A stretch of 64,000 nt of DNA from Nonomuraea aurantiaca. GTDB taxonomy: Bacteria > Actinomycetota > Actinomycetes > Streptosporangiales > Streptosporangiaceae. Positions 51,751 to 60,181 of the stretch are shown in pieces. The notes under the pieces are model-generated. The model did no database searches. It worked only from the letters and a program-made list of their open reading frames with translations, and had not been told where the DNA came from. The translations under genes and the position numbers were made by a program. Numbering within the stretch: position 1 is the first letter of the stretch; each line of letters opens with the position of its first letter. Location: the NCBI RefSeq assembly GCF_020215705.1, contig NZ_JAIWNB010000003.1, positions 372,001 through 436,000 on the forward strand, written 5' to 3'.

Positions 51751-53082
51751 GTGACCGACAGTACTGAGGGCGAACCGTCCATCAGGCGTCCCGACTCCGT
51801 CTGGCAGCGGGACTTCAATCTCCTGTGGAGTGGTTCGGCGATTTCGCAGATCGGCCTCATGAACGCCACCATGGCCGCTCCGCTGCTGGCTCTGTCCCTG
51901 AGCGGTTCGCCGGTGTTCGCGGGCTGGGTCACGGCCGCGGCGACGCTGCCGCGGCTTCTGCTGCACCTGCCGGTCGGCGCGCTGGTCGACCGCTCGGACC
52001 GGCGCCGGGTCATGATCGTCAGTCTGGTCGCACGGGCCGTGCTGGCCGCGCTGCTCACGGCGAGTGTGCTCGTGTTCGGTGGCTGGCCGGCCCTGCTGGT
52101 GGCGGCCGTCGCCGCGCAGGGCGTCTGCGCCGTCTTCTACAGCACGGCGGAGACGACCGCCGTCCCGCGGCTCGTCCCGAGCGTGCACCGGCCGCGGGCG
52201 ATGGGCAGGAACGAGGCCCGCATCCACGCGGCCGGGTTGCTGGGCCGCCCGCTCGGCGGGCTGCTGTTCGACGCGTTCCGCTGGCTGCCGTTCGCGGCCG
52301 ACATGCTTGCCTCCCTCGTATCAGTCCTCGCGGTTTTCAGAATGGATAAAAATCGGCTTAAACCGCCCATGGCGGATACACCGCTACGGTTCGCGCAGCT
52401 GGCCGGCGAGCTTTGGGAGGGCCTGGCCTTTCTGCGCAAGGACGGATTCCTGCCGCACGTGGTATTCGTCTGCACGCTGGCGAACTTCCTCTTCCAGACG
52501 CTGGCCCTGGTGCTGGTGCTGGTCCTCCACCAATTGCGTCTGTCGAGCCTGATGATCGGCTGCGTGGTCGCCGCCACCGGGCTCGGCGGAGTGCTGGGAT
52601 CGTTCACGGCTCCCTGGCTCCTGCGCAGGCTGTTGCCGGAGCGGGCGATCGTCATGTGTGTCTGGGCGTGGCTGGCGCTGAGCGTGCTCCTCGCGGTGAC
52701 CGACCACACCTCGGCGTTCTATGTCGCGTTTCTGCTGCCGCTGGCCTGGGGCGGGATCGGCTTCATGGGCGCGCACATCAACGTCGCCGTCTCTCTCTAC
52801 CAGGCTGAGCACGTACCGGAGCACATGCTGGGCACGGTCACCGGCGTCAGCCGCTTTTTCTCGGGAGGCGCCGTGCCGCTGGGCGGGCTGGCGAGCGGCT
52901 ACGTCGTCGCCGGTCTGGGCACCCAGGGAGCCGCCATCATCGTGGCCGTGCTCGTCGGGGCCCTCGCCTGGGTCATGGCTTGGGGAAGATGTCGTCGCTC
53001 AGCGCCCGCAGGCTCTCCTGAAGATCCACCTCGACCTTCTCCGCCGCGGCCATCGGGCTCCCTACAGACCGTGCATAACTGA
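51751..53082 (+). CDS. MFS exporter (EntS/DHA3-like)
   Basis: 443 residues from the GTG at 51751, with 12 helices. N-terminal WQRDFNLLWSGSAISQIGLMN and VGALVDRSDRRRVMI (motif A) match the DHA3 group that includes enterobactin- and macrolide-type exporters. The C-terminus after the last helix (ALAWVMAWGR) continues for about 33 Pro/Ser-rich residues inside the convergent gene, giving a 110-bp overlap. This tail may be the result of a lost stop. GGGGAG lies about 10 bp upstream of the chosen GTG. Substrate unknown. Confidence 0.82.
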   Translation: MTDSTEGEPSIRRPDSVWQRDFNLLWSGSAISQIGLMNATMAAPLLALSLSGSPVFAGWVTAAATLPRLLLHLPVGALVDRSDRRRVMIVSLVARAVLAALLTASVLVFGGWPALLVAAVAAQGVCAVFYSTAETTAVPRLVPSVHRPRAMGRNEARIHAAGLLGRPLGGLLFDAFRWLPFAADMLASLVSVLAVFRMDKNRLKPPMADTPLRFAQLAGELWEGLAFLRKDGFLPHVVFVCTLANFLFQTLALVLVLVLHQLRLSSLMIGCVVAATGLGGVLGSFTAPWLLRRLLPERAIVMCVWAWLALSVLLAVTDHTSAFYVAFLLPLAWGGIGFMGAHINVAVSLYQAEHVPEHMLGTVTGVSRFFSGGAVPLGGLASGYVVAGLGTQGAAIIVAVLVGALAWVMAWGRCRRSAPAGSPEDPPRPSPPRPSGSLQTVHN

Positions 53083-53479
53083 ACGCTTCGCTGGCGGCGT
53101 CACTCAGCTCCTTGATCTTCCGGTGCCGCTCCGGGGGGCACAGAGGCCACAACCGCTCGATCGCCACCTTCGCCGCCAGATATTCCGTCCGCACCAGACG
53201 GAGCTGGGCAGGCAGGTCCTCGCCGTCGAGGCGTGCGTTCCTGCTGCTCCGCATGTCGAGGGAGATGCCCACGGTGAGCCCGAGCTGCAGGACGGCCGTC
53301 TGCGCGTCCGCGAACGCCGTACGCAGTTCGCGGGCGCTTGCGTCCTCCCGCTCCGCCGCCCGAAGCTCCATCGCGGCCACGCGCGCGTGGCGGGCTCTGG
53401 TCCGCTCCGTCACCACCGACCAGGCGGCTCCGGACAGGGCGGCCAGAACCGCACTGCTCCCGGTGATGAGCGCCACCAA
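52973..53479 (-). CDS. Small membrane-anchored coiled-coil protein
   Basis: 168 residues. One N-terminal hydrophobic helix (MVALITGSSAVLAALSGAAWSVV) is followed by an Arg/Glu-rich helical segment (RTRARHARVAAMELRAAEREDASARELRTAF) likely to form a coiled coil and a helical remainder (LVRTEYLAAKVAIERLW, ALSDDIF). I do not recognise a family. It lies 14 bp after the nSTAND ATPase gene on the same strand, so it is probably its membrane partner. The start (TTG 53479) is uncertain; a GTG one codon later is also possible. Confidence 0.65.
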   Translation of the reverse strand: MVALITGSSAVLAALSGAAWSVVTERTRARHARVAAMELRAAEREDASARELRTAFADAQTAVLQLGLTVGISLDMRSSRNARLDGEDLPAQLRLVRTEYLAAKVAIERLWPLCPPERHRKIKELSDAASEAFSYARSVGSPMAAAEKVEVDLQESLRALSDDIFPKP

Positions 53480-53493
53480 GGCCGTGTCCGGGA

Positions 53494-55464
53494 TCAGGAG
53501 TCCTCCAGCAGGCGTTCGGCGATCCTGAGCTGGTCCTGGGGGAGTGGCGGATGCTGCGCCGACTTCGCCCGGTCGATCAGCCGAGCCGCCCCGGTGATGT
53601 CCCCGATGAGCTTGCGGGCCCGGGCGGCGCTCAGGAGCAGGGGCCCGCTGTCCTCGGTCTCGGTCACGGCGCCGTCGAGCTCCCTGCTCGCCGCTTCGGT
53701 ACGTGACAGGGTGGCCAGCGCCAGTGCGCGGGCCACCCGGGTGGACGGCTGAGGCCGGCGGCTGCGCGACTGCTCGATGTCCCGCAACGCCGACTCCGCG
53801 TCGCCGAGATGGGCCAGAATCTCGCCCCGGGTCCGCCGCGCCTCCGGGGCGTCTCCCTCACGATCGAGCACGCCGCTCAGCACGGAGAGGGCTGCCCGGG
53901 GCTGGTCCGCCTCCCACAGCGCCTGCCCGAAGCTGGTCTGCACGAGGGGATCGTGGGGGACGCGGCTGACGGCGGCGCGCAGCTCCTCGATCGCCGTGCT
54001 CTGCCTGCCCTGGGCGAGCGCGATCCGGCCGACCGCCGCCAGCAGCCAGCCGACCGCTGTGCTGTCGTGAAGAGCCTCGTAGACGCCGGCCGCACTGTGG
54101 TAGCGCGTGATCGCCTCATCCAGCAGCCCTTGCTCGTAGGCGAGGTTGCCCAGTAGCGACTCGATCTCGGCCCGTGTCCGCATCGCCTCCGGCGGGCAGA
54201 CGCGTGCGGCCTCCTGCGCGAGCCTGTGGGCCCGGTCGGGCTCTCCTTCGAAGTCTGCCTGTAAGGCGGCGCGCAGGAGGTGGGCCGAGCCCGCCGGAGG
54301 AGGCGGCCACTGTCCGGCATCGAGCCGGCGCAGCGGACCCAGCAGTCGTCGCTGGCGGGGCGCGTGCATGCGCAGGCCGTTCTGGTGGGGAGCCCTGATC
54401 AGGTGCCGGTCCTCCAGAGCGTGCACCACCGTGGCGGTGACCTTCGCGGGCGACCAGGCCCCCCTGCCGCCCTCGAAGAGGACCGCCCGCCGTAACCAGG
54501 CGTGCAGGCGGCTCGGCGACAGCTCATAGTCCGCCGCGACCGCCGCGAGCATCCGCGCGCAGAAGTCGCCCAGGGCTCGATCGACCTCGATGTCCGGCTC
54601 CGCGGCGGCGAATCTCTCGAAGGCCGGGGGATCCCCCCACAGGTAGGCCCCGACCACCTGCAGAAGAAGGGGGTCGATCGCGAACGTCCGCTCCCGCGCC
54701 TTGCCGGTTTCGTCCCTGATCGTACGGAGTTCGTCGAGCATCCCCTTGACCTGGTCCGGAGCGGACCGGTTGCCCGTGGCCTCCGAAGACAGGCGGATCA
54801 CCTCGGCGGCGGTCTCCGGTGTGAAGGGACGCAGGCAGAACTCCGCGTACGCGTGCCCTCCGAAGCCCTTCACGACGCGCAGCAACTCGTCCAGGTAATC
54901 GGTGCGCACGGACAGGAGCAGACGCAGGTTCGGCCGCTCGTCCAGCGTCTCGAAGAGTTCGTCCAGGAAGCGGCATCGGTGGTGCTCGTTCGTGGACGCC
55001 TGCCGCAGGAACGTCTCGACCTGGTCGATGGCGGCCAGTGTCGGCTCGGGTGCGCCGTGCCGGTCGGTGCCTCCCCGTTTCCGCAGGAAGTCGTCGACGG
55101 ACAGACCCGCGATGCGCGAGGGCGGCTCGTCCGTCCCCCACGACGAGAGCAGGGCGAGCACGTACGGATTGTGGTCGGGCAGGGCCGGGGTGGGCCACAC
55201 GCGGGAGGACGAGGCGCGGCCGATCGGCAGCACGCGCTCGTTCGCCGATCGCAGCGCGGGGATGATGCCCGCTCGCAGCAACGACGTCTTGCCCGCGGCG
55301 GCGTCGGAATGCAGGATCGTCAGCCGATTGTGCCGCCACATATCGGTCAGTTCGGCGATCTCTTCGGTCCGCCCGAAAAACAGCGCCTCGTCGCGGGCGT
55401 CGAAAGGCCGGGCTCCGACGAAGGGGCCGTGTCGCGGATGGTGAGCCTCGGAGATTGCAGTCAT
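53494..55464 (-). CDS. nSTAND1-type ATPase with TPR-like repeats
   Basis: 656 residues. The N-terminal GPFVGARPFDARDEALFFGRTEEIAEL is the signature of novel STAND NTPases. The P-loop HSDAAAGKTSLL (52-63) is a variant with Ser-Asp in place of the first Gly. Walker B/sensor segment ALAAIDQVETFLRQ; LRLLLSVRTDYLDELL; FCLRPFTPETAAEVI. From about 385 helical TPR-like repeats follow (RAALQADFEGEPDRAHRLAQEAARV, YEQGLLDEAITRYHSAAGVY). No effector domain (TIR, protease, nuclease) is fused. It lies 150 bp downstream of the FxsA-like precursor gene on the same strand and upstream of a small membrane protein, suggesting a sensor linked to the RiPP locus. Confidence 0.8.
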   Translation of the reverse strand: MTAISEAHHPRHGPFVGARPFDARDEALFFGRTEEIAELTDMWRHNRLTILHSDAAAGKTSLLRAGIIPALRSANERVLPIGRASSSRVWPTPALPDHNPYVLALLSSWGTDEPPSRIAGLSVDDFLRKRGGTDRHGAPEPTLAAIDQVETFLRQASTNEHHRCRFLDELFETLDERPNLRLLLSVRTDYLDELLRVVKGFGGHAYAEFCLRPFTPETAAEVIRLSSEATGNRSAPDQVKGMLDELRTIRDETGKARERTFAIDPLLLQVVGAYLWGDPPAFERFAAAEPDIEVDRALGDFCARMLAAVAADYELSPSRLHAWLRRAVLFEGGRGAWSPAKVTATVVHALEDRHLIRAPHQNGLRMHAPRQRRLLGPLRRLDAGQWPPPPAGSAHLLRAALQADFEGEPDRAHRLAQEAARVCPPEAMRTRAEIESLLGNLAYEQGLLDEAITRYHSAAGVYEALHDSTAVGWLLAAVGRIALAQGRQSTAIEELRAAVSRVPHDPLVQTSFGQALWEADQPRAALSVLSGVLDREGDAPEARRTRGEILAHLGDAESALRDIEQSRSRRPQPSTRVARALALATLSRTEAASRELDGAVTETEDSGPLLLSAARARKLIGDITGAARLIDRAKSAQHPPLPQDQLRIAERLLEDS

Positions 55465-55614
55465 GGGCGAGACCTCGATCGAGGAGGATTATGACGCCGT
55501 GGCCCTCAAGGGTGCTGCAATAGTACGGCATCCCCATCCGATGGAAACCTCTTCGGGACCGCCGAAATCAGAGAGGAGGCCCTTATCCTCGCCGATCTTC
55601 GCGCCTGATGAGGA

Positions 55615-55803
55615 TCACTCCGCGCGCGGCGGCGCCATGCTGTTCTCGAATCGCGCGAATACTTCTTCTTCCCCTTGTCCGGGCTCGAGCAACTCGCGCA
55701 ACGCCTGAGCGAGGACGGAGTCGCCGAGTCCTTCCAGGCTGGGGTGGGAGAGCATGGACACGTCGATGACATCGACCTGAAGACTGGCAACCTTCAGCTG
55801 CAT
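55615..55803 (-). CDS. FxSxx-COOH-type RiPP precursor peptide (FxsA-like), atypical C-terminus
   Basis: 62-residue acidic peptide. The leader contains VDVIDVSMLSHPSLEGLGDSVLAQALRELL, the D-V-S...L..L.DSVLA.AL pattern of FxsA precursors. The core is EEEVFARFENSMAPPRAE. In typical family members the protein ends directly after F-x-S-x-x; here F52-E53-N54-S55-M56 is followed by six more residues. Two overlapping aromatic triplets, F49-A-R51 and F52-E-N54, could each take a three-residue cyclophane crosslink. ATG 55803 follows GAGGGAG; an upstream start would add 16 residues. It is divergent from the FxsT-like gene. Confidence 0.7.
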   Translation of the reverse strand: MQLKVASLQVDVIDVSMLSHPSLEGLGDSVLAQALRELLEPGQGEEEVFARFENSMAPPRAE

Positions 55804-56073
55804 GGGCGCTCCCTCATAGGCCGTGATCTCCCGCGCGCGAGGCGCACTCAACAGGGAAATATCACATTTATCGCTAAGCGCCTACCCTCCAAGCGTTGTC
55901 GCATTTATTGCCGTGCTGTATTCGCGGAAAGGGTAAACCGATAACGATCCACTTCTGCGAGCCCTATCCGCCCGCCATCCTGGCGACTATCGTCTTTACC
56001 TACCTCTCGCCTGACATTGCCATATACCTTTTTGCGATTCGCCTACGAGCCCAGCGGATGGAGGGCGGAACAC

Positions 56074-58611
56074 GTGACGGAATCACAGCTGCCCGGCACA
56101 TGGCCGACCACGGGTGGCTTTCCCACGGTGTGGAATGTCCCTCCGCGCAACAGGAACTTCACCGGACGCGAAGCCCTCCTCAGCAGGCTCCGTAGCGGCA
56201 TCGGCGAACAGGTCACCGCGATGGTGCCGCACGCCCTGCACGGTCTGGGCGGTGTCGGCAAGACCCAGATGGCCATCGAGTACGCCTACCGGTTCCGTGA
56301 CAGCTATGACGTGGTCTGGTACATCCCCGCGGACCAGCCCGGCCTGGTGCGATCGACACTGGCCCGGCTCGCCCCGCAGCTGGGAGTGGCCCCGGCGACC
56401 ACGACGGGCATCGAGGAAGCCGCCAACTCCGTCCTGGAGGCGTTGCGTCGCGGCGAGCCGTATTCCCGATGGCTGCTGATCTTCGACAACGCCGACGAAC
56501 CGGAGGACCTCACCGAGATCGTCCCCCCGGGGCCGGGGCACGTTCTCATCACCTCCCGCAACCATCGCTGGGAGAGCGTCGTCGACACGGTCGCCGTCGA
56601 TGTGTTCCCGCGGGCCGAGAGCGTGGAGTTCTTCAAGAAGCGCATGCGCCGGCCGATCGCCGAAAAGGATGCCGACCAGCTGGCCGAAGCGCTCGGCGAC
56701 CTCCCGCTGGCGTTGGAGCAGTCGGCCGCCCTGCAGGCCGAGACGGGCATGTCGGCCGATGAGTATCTGCGCCTGCTCGCCGAGCGGACGACCAGCCTGT
56801 TGAGCGAGGGCAAGCCGACGGAATATCCGCTCTCCATGACGGCCGCGTGGGGACTGTCCGTGGCCAAGCTCAGGGAACACCTGCCAGAAGCCATGGAGTT
56901 GCTGCGCTGCTGCGCGACGTTCGGGCCCGAGCCCATCCCGCGGGCGGTCTTCCGTCCGGTCGAAGGCCCGGTGCGCCCAGAGATCGCACATCTCCTGGCC
57001 GACCCCATCCGGTTGAGCAAGGCCATCAGCAGGCTGGGCAAGTACGCCCTGGTACGGATCGACTCCGGCACAGCGGGGGAGCGCACGCTGCAGGTCCACC
57101 GGCTGATCCAGGCACTGCTGCGTGAGGAGCTCACCTCCGAGACCCGGCACGAGATCCGGTCCGAGGTCCACTCCCTGCTCGTCGGAGCCGCTCCGAAGGG
57201 TCCCGACGATCCCGCGAACTGGTCGGTCTACGAAGGGCTGCTGGCCCATGTCGGGCCGGCCCGGGTGGCGGAGAGCCGCCGGGAGGACGTACGCGATTTC
57301 GCGCTCGACGTCCTGACCTACCTGAGCGCTTCCGGCAACCACCAGGCGACGCAGAGCCATGTCGAGACGTTCCTGCGGCAGTGGACCGCCGACTCCGGGC
57401 CTGAAGACCCGCACGTGCTCCGCGCGCAGCGGGCGCGGGGTGACCTGCTGCGTGGTCTGGGCCGCTACAACGAGGCATTCGAGCTCAATTCGGCCACGCT
57501 GGTCACCATGCGGCGCACGATGGGCAACGAGCACCGTGACACTCTGGCTCTTCTCAACGGCCTAGGCGCCGACCTGCGGGCCCGGGGCCTGTTCCTTGAC
57601 GCGCGCGACCATGACGCCGACTCCGTGCGGCTGCACAAGTCGGTGCTGGGGGATGGCCACGTGCTCACGCTCCGCGCCATCAACAACCTGGCGATCGATT
57701 ACGGCCTCACCAGCGACTACCGAGGGTCGAGGGCGCTGCTGGACGAGGCGCTCAGGACGGCGCAGCTGCCTGGCCAGGGCGTGAGCAGGGGCACTGTGCT
57801 GAATCTGTGGACCGGCCTGGGCCGGGCGGTCCGGCAGTGCGGCGACTATGTCGAGGCCTGCGACGTGGGGGAGGACGCGCTGGCCTACGGTCGTGAGCTG
57901 CTGGACCCCGACCATCCCCGCATTCTGCTCACACAGAAGGACCTCGCCATCGCCCAGCTCCGGTCGGGAGAGCTCGCCGACGCCCTCGAACTGGCCAGAG
58001 ACGTGCACGCGCGCTACGTGCGTGTCTACGATCTCGACCATCCGGGCACGCTCGCCGCCGCCACCAGCCTGTCGAACTGCCTGCGCCACAACGGTCATCT
58101 GGAGGAGGCGCTCGTCCTGGCCTCCGACACCATGGAGCGTAACCCGAACATGTACGGGCCGGAGCACCCGTACAACTATGGCTGCGTCAGCAACGTGGCG
58201 CTCCTGCACCGCGTGCTCGGCCGGCCGCAGGCCGCGCGGGAGTTGAACGAGCAGGCGCTGGAGGGCCTCGAAAGAAGACTGGGCCGGGACCACCACTATG
58301 CCCTGACCGTCGCCGTCAACCTCGCCAGCGATCTCGCCGCACTCGGCGACCTCAAGGCGGCCTGCACGCTCGGCAAGGACACCCACCAGCGGCTGAGCAG
58401 GCTGCTCGGTGACCGTCACCCCACGACCTTGGCCGCCGCCGCCAACCTGGCCGCCGACCTGGCCGCGGCCGGGCATCAAGAGGAGTCCCAGGCCCTTTTC
58501 GAGGAGACGATGAGGCTCTTCGCCGAGACGCTGGGGCCGGAGCACCGGGACGCGCAGGTGGCCGGCGAAGGCCGGCACCTCGACTGCGACTTCGACCCGC
58601 CGCCGATCTAG
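56074..58611 (+). CDS. STAND/TPR protein of FxSxx-COOH systems (FxsT-like)
   Basis: 845 residues. The N-terminal TVWNVPPRNRNFTGREALLSRLR precedes an NB-ARC/STAND ATPase: P-loop GLGGVGKTQ (57-65), LLIFDNADEPEDL (Walker B), LITSRNHRWESV, LPLALEQSAALQAETG (GLPL-like). The C-terminal half is a run of TPRs with the spacing seen in NTPase-TPR proteins (LGDGHVLTLRAINNLAIDYG, LDPDHPRILLTQKDLAIAQL, LGRDHHYALTVAVNLASDLA). The framing PPRNRNFTGR and repeat style match FxsT proteins. The GTG at 56074 has GGAGGG upstream; a TTG 57 bp earlier lacks one. It is divergent from the precursor and convergent with the radical SAM gene. Confidence 0.8.
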   Translation: MTESQLPGTWPTTGGFPTVWNVPPRNRNFTGREALLSRLRSGIGEQVTAMVPHALHGLGGVGKTQMAIEYAYRFRDSYDVVWYIPADQPGLVRSTLARLAPQLGVAPATTTGIEEAANSVLEALRRGEPYSRWLLIFDNADEPEDLTEIVPPGPGHVLITSRNHRWESVVDTVAVDVFPRAESVEFFKKRMRRPIAEKDADQLAEALGDLPLALEQSAALQAETGMSADEYLRLLAERTTSLLSEGKPTEYPLSMTAAWGLSVAKLREHLPEAMELLRCCATFGPEPIPRAVFRPVEGPVRPEIAHLLADPIRLSKAISRLGKYALVRIDSGTAGERTLQVHRLIQALLREELTSETRHEIRSEVHSLLVGAAPKGPDDPANWSVYEGLLAHVGPARVAESRREDVRDFALDVLTYLSASGNHQATQSHVETFLRQWTADSGPEDPHVLRAQRARGDLLRGLGRYNEAFELNSATLVTMRRTMGNEHRDTLALLNGLGADLRARGLFLDARDHDADSVRLHKSVLGDGHVLTLRAINNLAIDYGLTSDYRGSRALLDEALRTAQLPGQGVSRGTVLNLWTGLGRAVRQCGDYVEACDVGEDALAYGRELLDPDHPRILLTQKDLAIAQLRSGELADALELARDVHARYVRVYDLDHPGTLAAATSLSNCLRHNGHLEEALVLASDTMERNPNMYGPEHPYNYGCVSNVALLHRVLGRPQAARELNEQALEGLERRLGRDHHYALTVAVNLASDLAALGDLKAACTLGKDTHQRLSRLLGDRHPTTLAAAANLAADLAAAGHQEESQALFEETMRLFAETLGPEHRDAQVAGEGRHLDCDFDPPPI

Positions 58612-58670
58612 CCAATCCATCGCCGGGCCGGCGGATCCACCGCCGCTCTAGCCGCTCCACCGTCGCGAGC

Positions 58671-59903
58671 TCATCGGGCGGGGCCCGCCGGGGCGGACCT
58701 CGCCAGGAGGGCCACGTCGTCGCTCACCACGTCCCGGATGTGGGTGATCAGCCGGTACAGGTCGCGGCAGTAGACGGACGGATTGCGGAACCCGCTGCCC
58801 GACCGGTAGCGATGCGGATAGAGCCCGCCGCCGCAGACCCGCGCGATCTCGCAGGACGCGCACTCGCCCGACAGCGCCCTGGCGCCGATCTGCCGGGCGG
58901 CGACGGACGGCAGGAGCAGCGCCGTGTCGAAGGAGTCGCGGAAGGTGTGCAGCGGGGTGCCCGTCGCGCCCTCGTACGCGGACTTGAGCGTGTCGACCTG
59001 CTCGATGCTGCCGTCCGTCTCCACCACCACGACCGCCACGGGTGACAGGCCGATCGCCTCGCTGCGCGACGGCCGGCCGAAGAGCAGCCGGATGATCTCG
59101 CCGAACAGCCTGATCTGCGTCTCACGCACGGGCGCCGCGTACCACCGGTCGAAGACGGCGACGAGCCAGTCGCCGTACGGCGTGGTCCAGCGTGAGTGAC
59201 CCGGCGGCGGGGCGTCCCAGTTCCCGTGCGGCAGCAGGAAATCGATCATCGGCGGACGGAACTCCAGCAGCGCCTTGTACGTGACGACGGGGTCGTTGGC
59301 CAGGTCCAGCGTGCACAGCAGGCCGCCGAACAGGTGGCGGTACCCGGAGGCCGTCAGCCGTTCGAGCCCGGCACGTACCTCCGCGTGGGTGCCCTTGCCC
59401 GTCGCGCGGCGCCGGTGGCGGTCGTGCCCCTCGGCGTCGCCGTCCAGGCTGACTCCGACGTGCACGTCCAGTTCGGCGAACAGGCTCAGGAACGCCTCAT
59501 CGAGCAGGACGCCATTGGTCTGCGCCTGCACCACGAGTTCGACCTCGCCGAGGGCCTCGCGCAGCGCGGTCACCGCGTAACGCGTGTGCTCGATGCCCGC
59601 CAGCAAGGGCTCGCCGCCGTGGAGGATGATCTCGACGCTCTTCAGGCCGTGCGTCGTGGCGTGCTCGGCTATGCGGCCGGCCACCCGGTCGATCGTCACG
59701 CGGGCCATTCGACGTGGTTGGCGGCGCCAGCCCTGGTCGGCCATCTCGTACATGTAGCAGTAGTCGCAGGCCAGATTGCAGCGGCTGTGCAGCTTGAGAA
59801 TGAACTGCCGGAACGGAGTCGGGCGCCATCCCTGCTGCAGGAGTTCTTCCACGTTGAGATTCGCGGGCCATTCGGCATCGCTCGACCCGGCGTCCTCTGC
59901 CAC
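58671..59903 (-). CDS. Radical SAM/SPASM cyclophane-forming maturase (FxsB-like)
   Basis: 410 residues. [4Fe-4S] radical SAM motif C42-N-L-A-C46-D-Y-C49; HGGEP at 95-99; AQTNGVLLD and VSLDGDAEGHDRHRR. The C-terminal SPASM region has C348-x2-C351-x5-C357 (GECASCEIARVCGGG) and C379 (NPSVYC). This is the layout of FxsB-family enzymes that crosslink an aromatic side chain to a nearby beta-carbon in FxsA. The extra C-terminal extension found in some FxsB proteins is absent. It is convergent with the FxsT-like gene, about 2.9 kb from the precursor. Confidence 0.85.
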   Translation of the reverse strand: MAEDAGSSDAEWPANLNVEELLQQGWRPTPFRQFILKLHSRCNLACDYCYMYEMADQGWRRQPRRMARVTIDRVAGRIAEHATTHGLKSVEIILHGGEPLLAGIEHTRYAVTALREALGEVELVVQAQTNGVLLDEAFLSLFAELDVHVGVSLDGDAEGHDRHRRRATGKGTHAEVRAGLERLTASGYRHLFGGLLCTLDLANDPVVTYKALLEFRPPMIDFLLPHGNWDAPPPGHSRWTTPYGDWLVAVFDRWYAAPVRETQIRLFGEIIRLLFGRPSRSEAIGLSPVAVVVVETDGSIEQVDTLKSAYEGATGTPLHTFRDSFDTALLLPSVAARQIGARALSGECASCEIARVCGGGLYPHRYRSGSGFRNPSVYCRDLYRLITHIRDVVSDDVALLARSAPAGPAR

Positions 59904-60155
59904 GCGGATCAGCTCCCCGTCGGAGATTGTGGGCGGTATGTCGCCCGGAAACCGGGATTCCCGCTAGAGGTGATCATCAAACGTGTGAGTGCGGGCCGGC
60001 CGCCTGTCCGTCGGCCACGCTGCGATCACGGGTCTCCGGCCGGGTGAACGTTTCACCGGCCACACCTGAGCTGACCCGGTAAGACCCGGAGGGCCCGCGC
60101 CCGTGCCTTGACGGTCCCCGTACGGCCGAGAAGACTCACCGGCGATCCCCTCAAG

Positions 60156-60169
60156 TGTTAGCGATAACA
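60156..60169. promoter_or_regulatory. TGTTA-GCGA-TAACA operator of the pectin operon
   Basis: Near-palindromic site with perfect 5-bp half-sites, similar to GTTAGCGCTAAC-type operators used by LacI-family regulators of arabinose and pectin genes. It ends 12 bp before the GH43 start, overlapping the ribosome-binding region, so a bound repressor would block transcription there. Confidence 0.7.
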
Positions 60170-60181
60170 GCGAGGTGGCAC

